The position numbers and the translations under genes are program-made. Below, piece after piece: positions 61,074 to 64,000 of a DNA stretch of 64,000 nt (its first letter is position 1; the number at the start of each line of letters is the position of its first letter). The DNA is from CAVUWL01 sp963787415 (lineage in GTDB: Bacteria; Actinomycetota; Thermoleophilia; Solirubrobacterales; 70-9), in assembly GCA_963787415.1 (NCBI GenBank), contig CAWBCO010000003.1:62001-126000 (forward strand). The letters are read 5' to 3'. The notes below the pieces were generated by a model that saw only the letters and a list, made by a program, of their open reading frames with translations, was not told the origin of the DNA and made no database searches.

Positions 61074-61104
61074 GCCTAGGGGCGGTTACCCCTAGGCATG
61101 TTTT
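61074..61104 (+). terminator. Intrinsic terminator after sigA
   Basis: A perfect 9-bp stem GCCTAGGGG/CCCCTAGGC (61074-61082 and 61089-61097) with a 6-base loop is followed by ATGTTTT. It ends sigA transcription before the pil operon. It is similar in sequence to the hairpin after ethA. Confidence 0.7.
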
Positions 61105-61161
61105 GGCAAGCAACCGCCGGCAGCATTAAGGCTTCGAATTCCCTCGCCGATATAGGTTGGG

Positions 61162-62280
61162 ATGTTCGAAATTGACTCAGCACTGAGCACGCTCGTCGAG
61201 CGGCAGGGGTCAGACCTGCACCTCAAGGTCGCCTCGCCGCCGATCCTTCGCGTCCACGGTCAGCTCTCCTATCTTGAGGGATACGATCCCCTCACCACCG
61301 AGGAGACCGAGAAGGCGTTTCACGATATTGCTGAAGTCCGCTCGCTGACCGAGTTTGAGGAGGATTGCGAGGCCGATTTCTCATACGCGCTCCCCGGTGT
61401 CGCGCGCTTTCGCGTCAACACGTTCAAGCAGCGTGGCTCGATATCGATCGCCTGTCGCGCCATCCCCTTCGAGATCCGCTCGATCGAACAGCTTGGTTTG
61501 CCAGATGTGGTTCGCTCGATGGCCGAAGAGTCGCGCGGGATCATTCTCGTCACCGGTACGACCGGTTCGGGCAAGTCGACCACGCTGGCGGCGATGATCG
61601 ACCACATCAACCAGACTCGAGCGCGCCACATTGTCACGCTCGAGGACCCGATCGAGTACCTGCATTCCGACAAGCTCTCGATCGTCAATCAGCGCGAGGT
61701 CGGCGCTGACACAAAGAGCTTCGGTCGGGCCATGCGGCGGGTCCTCCGTCAGGACCCCGATGTGATCCTAATTGGAGAGATGCGCGATGAGGAGACCGTC
61801 CGCACAGCTCTTTCGGCTGCCGAGACCGGCCACCTGGTCCTCTCCACTGTGCACACGCTCGATGCGACCGAGACGATCAATCGAATCATCGATTTCTTTC
61901 CCCAACACCTCCAGCAGCAGGCACGGGTGATGCTCTCCTCGACATTGAAGGGAGCCATTGCCCAGCGGCTGGTTCCCGATGCGACGGGAGCTGGCCGGGT
62001 CGCCGCAGCCGAGGTAATGGTTGTCACCGGTCGGGTCCAGGACCTGATCCTCAACCCCGAGGAAACCGGCAAGATCACTGAGGTTATCGCTGAGGGTGAG
62101 TACTACGGGATGCGTACCTTTGACCAGTCGCTGCTCGGATACGTGATGGAGGGCCGCATCTCTGAGGAGGTGGCTCTGGAGTATGCCTCTAGCCCCCACG
62201 ACTTCAGGCTGATGCTTGCGGCAGGCGGGCAGCGGGCGAGCGGCATCGAGCAACTTCAAGCCGAGCCGGTGCGGCAATGA
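61162..62280 (+). CDS. pilT: Type IV pilus retraction ATPase PilT
   Basis: The 372-residue ATPase starts with a PAS-like N-domain (RQGSDLHLKVASPPILRVHG). Walker A VTGTTGSGKSTTLAAMIDHI lies near residue 131. The Asp box ARHIVTLEDPIEY, Walker B DVILIGEMRDEETVRTA and the His box GHLVLSTVHTLDATE follow in PilT order. It works as a hexamer on the cytosolic face and retracts pili. It is the first gene of a run with a secreted-like protein and pilB, ending in an ATGA overlap. Confidence 0.95.
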   Translation: MFEIDSALSTLVERQGSDLHLKVASPPILRVHGQLSYLEGYDPLTTEETEKAFHDIAEVRSLTEFEEDCEADFSYALPGVARFRVNTFKQRGSISIACRAIPFEIRSIEQLGLPDVVRSMAEESRGIILVTGTTGSGKSTTLAAMIDHINQTRARHIVTLEDPIEYLHSDKLSIVNQREVGADTKSFGRAMRRVLRQDPDVILIGEMRDEETVRTALSAAETGHLVLSTVHTLDATETINRIIDFFPQHLQQQARVMLSSTLKGAIAQRLVPDATGAGRVAAAEVMVVTGRVQDLILNPEETGKITEVIAEGEYYGMRTFDQSLLGYVMEGRISEEVALEYASSPHDFRLMLAAGGQRASGIEQLQAEPVRQ

Positions 62281-62951
62281 GAGAGAAGCTAAACAGCAAT
62301 CCGATTGCCCAGGTCGCCCTGATCGGAGTCCTGATCGCGGGGGCCGCGTTTTTCCTCCTCAAAGGAGGGGGGGGTGAAAGTAGCGCAGGTTCGGCGGCGA
62401 CAACATCTTCAACGACTGCCGAAGCGAGCTCCGCCCCGACCGCTGGGAGTCCAACTGCAGCGAGCAGCTCCACCGCTGGAGGGGAAGCCTCGGCCGCTGC
62501 ATCGTCGGGCGCTGCAACTCCTAGCGAATCCACGGGCGCCGTGGAAACCAGTGAAGCTCCGACAAGCGCGCTTCCGGTGTCGGTTCCCGCCCCGGCGGTG
62601 CCTGCCGCGGTTGCCGCCGCCTACAAGGCACAGAAGACTGTTGTGCTGCTTGTCATTCATCCCGGCGGCATCGATGAACGGATCGTCAAGCAGACGGTTG
62701 TCCTTCTAAAGCCGGTTCCAAAGCTTGCCGTATTCGTCATCCCGGCCAAGCAGATCGCGCGCTATACCGCGGTGACGGTAGGAGTCGAAGTCGATCAGGT
62801 ACCGGCGCTGATCGTCATGCGCCCGCGTCGCCTCAGCGGCGGCACCCCCCAAGCATCTGTTAGCTACGGCTTCCAGACTCCTGAGAGCGTGGTGCAAGCT
62901 GTCATAGATGCTTCCTCCAGGAGTCCCGAAGTCCCCTATCACCCGAATTGA
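62277..62951 (+). CDS. Single-pass membrane protein with Ser/Ala/Thr-rich linker (pil operon)
   Basis: Its ATG overlaps the pilT stop. A short cytosolic start leads into one membrane helix (PIAQVALIGVLIAGAAFFLL, residues about 9-28). A linker of about 80 residues rich in S, A, T and E follows. The C-terminal domain of about 110 residues (KTVVLLVIHPGGIDERIVKQ, then VDQVPALIVMRP) has a thioredoxin-like strand order but no CXXC. The role is unknown; its place between pilT and pilB suggests a pilus-related function. Confidence 0.75.
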   Translation: MREKLNSNPIAQVALIGVLIAGAAFFLLKGGGGESSAGSAATTSSTTAEASSAPTAGSPTAASSSTAGGEASAAASSGAATPSESTGAVETSEAPTSALPVSVPAPAVPAAVAAAYKAQKTVVLLVIHPGGIDERIVKQTVVLLKPVPKLAVFVIPAKQIARYTAVTVGVEVDQVPALIVMRPRRLSGGTPQASVSYGFQTPESVVQAVIDASSRSPEVPYHPN

Positions 62952-62960
62952 TCTGGTCGA

Positions 62961-64000
62961 ATGAGCTCCCACGGTTCCCAGTTTCCAAGCCACCTCCGCC
63001 CCGTCGCAGACAGCGGCGACTCGACCGCACCTTTGCTCATCGGCCCTGAGGAAGACGATACGCCGGGCCTCACGCCCCCCGTGAACCGCGGCCATTCGCG
63101 CGGGTTCACCACCGATGTCTTGATCGAACTTGGCTACGCCACTCCCGACAGGGTTGAAGCTGCGATCGAGGCGGCCCGCACAGCTGGACGGGCGCCCGAG
63201 GCACTGCTGCTGGAGCAGGGCGCAATCAACGGCGATCAACTTTCCCGGGCCTTAGCTGAGCGCTACGGCCTCGACCACCTCGATCTGTCGGTCTTCTCAG
63301 TGGACGTTGGAGCGGCCGCACTCTTTCCGGTCACCATGGCCCGTCGCTACAAAGCCGTTCCGGTCGGATATGCCGATCAGCAGACACTCCTAGTTGCAGC
63401 TGCTGACCCAGCAAATGTGCTGGCCGTTGAGGACATCCAGATCGCAACCGGCCTTGACTGTCGCATCGCGGTCGCTGCTGAAGAGGACGTCGAGGCCTTG
63501 CTCGCCAGGCTCGGCACGCTACAAAGCGCCGCCGCCGAGGCGATTCTCGAAGAAGAGGACGAGGAGGGTAGCGATGAGCAGGAGGGGGGGGCGCACGACC
63601 TTGCTGAGGCCGGCGAACTGCAGGCCGACGCTACGGACGCCCCGGTGATCAAGCTCGTCTACAGCGTCCTTGCCCAGGCTGTTGGAGAGGGCGCCTCCGA
63701 TATCCACCTGGAGCCTTCTCAGTCGGAGTTGCGTATCCGGTTCAGGGTCGATGGAGTTCTGAAGGAGGCTGCGCACGTACCGAAACGGATGATCGGTGCG
63801 GTTATTTCGCGCCTCAAGATTATGAGCGAGCTAGATATCGCTGAGAAGAGGGTGCCCCAGGACGGCCGGGTTAGCATTGTGGTGGAGGAGCGCCGGATCG
63901 ATTTGCGGATCACAACTCTGCCGACCCAGCGGGGCGAGGGGGCGACGATTCGTATCCTCGACGAAGGCAATGCGCAGCGCTCACTCGACGATCTTGGCAT
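62961..64000 (+). CDS. pilB: Type IV pilus assembly ATPase PilB (partial, runs off window)
   Basis: The frame from ATG 62961 stays open to the window end, giving about 346 residues. An N-terminal MshEN-type domain (FTTDVLIELGYATPDRVEAA, LLLEQGAINGDQLSRALAER, AVPVGYADQQTLLVAAADPA) is followed by an acidic linker. The N2 domain of GspE/PilB ATPases comes next: DAPVIKLVYSVLAQAVGEGA, SDIHLEPSQSELRIRFRVDG, then RLKIMSELDIAEKRVPQDGR. The Walker motifs would lie beyond the window. It powers pilus extension. Confidence 0.93.
   Translation, partial: MSSHGSQFPSHLRPVADSGDSTAPLLIGPEEDDTPGLTPPVNRGHSRGFTTDVLIELGYATPDRVEAAIEAARTAGRAPEALLLEQGAINGDQLSRALAERYGLDHLDLSVFSVDVGAAALFPVTMARRYKAVPVGYADQQTLLVAAADPANVLAVEDIQIATGLDCRIAVAAEEDVEALLARLGTLQSAAAEAILEEEDEEGSDEQEGGAHDLAEAGELQADATDAPVIKLVYSVLAQAVGEGASDIHLEPSQSELRIRFRVDGVLKEAAHVPKRMIGAVISRLKIMSELDIAEKRVPQDGRVSIVVEERRIDLRITTLPTQRGEGATIRILDEGNAQRSLDDLG

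Overview
The window is high-GC DNA that reads as an actinobacterial chromosome, most likely class Thermoleophilia (a Solirubrobacter-like organism). This placement is inferred from gene content: a secreted beta-helix protein with a C-terminal SPKTYKHLKPG domain, DUF5679 and DUF6328 proteins, an ECF sigma/zf-HC2 anti-sigma pair, F420-type LLM oxidoreductases, EgtB/EgtD, a three-subunit proton transhydrogenase and a PilT/PilB cluster. No rRNA, complete insertion sequence or CRISPR array was seen.

Layout. 1-2360 is a gene-poor accessory stretch with remnants: a truncated XRE-type helix-turn-helix, two zinc-ribbon fragments and a frameshifted secreted protein. It stops near a tRNA-Val (2486-2557). 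From there on the sequence is dense core genome. 2.6-14.4 kb carries a beta-helix protein, a DksA-like protein, a DsbA-like protein, an alpha/beta hydrolase divergent from an EthA-like Baeyer-Villiger monooxygenase, the korAB 2-oxoacid:ferredoxin oxidoreductase, and a TetR gene divergent from a hydrolase across a palindrome. 14.5-24.5 kb has a 5'-3' exonuclease, PBP1A, an rRNA/tRNA methyltransferase, an NlpC/P60 hydrolase and an acetate uptake/activation pair (SatP-like, acs). 24.6-30.4 kb has an ABC exporter, a two-step methylthioadenosine salvage pair and an arsenic locus (aquaporin, arsR, a small Cys-rich protein, arsC). 30.5-39.2 kb has regulatory and lipid genes, including an ECF sigma/anti-sigma pair and a thiolase, crotonase and thioesterase run. 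39.2-45.1 kb holds a coupled YbdK, C26 and COG2308 operon and a CtpE-like P-type ATPase. 45-53.5 kb has pntA1A2B, egtB-egtD, two LLM oxidoreductases and glpX.

53.5-64 kb is the most interesting part. A minus-strand cyclic-di-GMP cluster encodes a GAF/degenerate-GGDEF protein, a protein with a PilB-like N-terminal (MshEN-type) domain followed by nine nearly or fully identical 39-residue helical repeats, and a GGDEF-EAL protein. It lies close to sigA, pilT and pilB, and PilB carries a related N-terminal domain. This suggests a c-di-GMP to type IV pilus signalling system. The sigA gene itself has a near-consensus promoter followed by a short ORF and a strong intrinsic terminator, which looks like an attenuator or a small RNA.

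Caution: at least six conserved genes (secreted protein 1399-1895, beta-helix 2604-3900, korB, COG2308, pntB, GAF-GGDEF) are broken by single-base indels, several at C/G runs. Many of these are probably sequence errors, not real pseudogenes. All calls come from reading the sequence; no database search was run.
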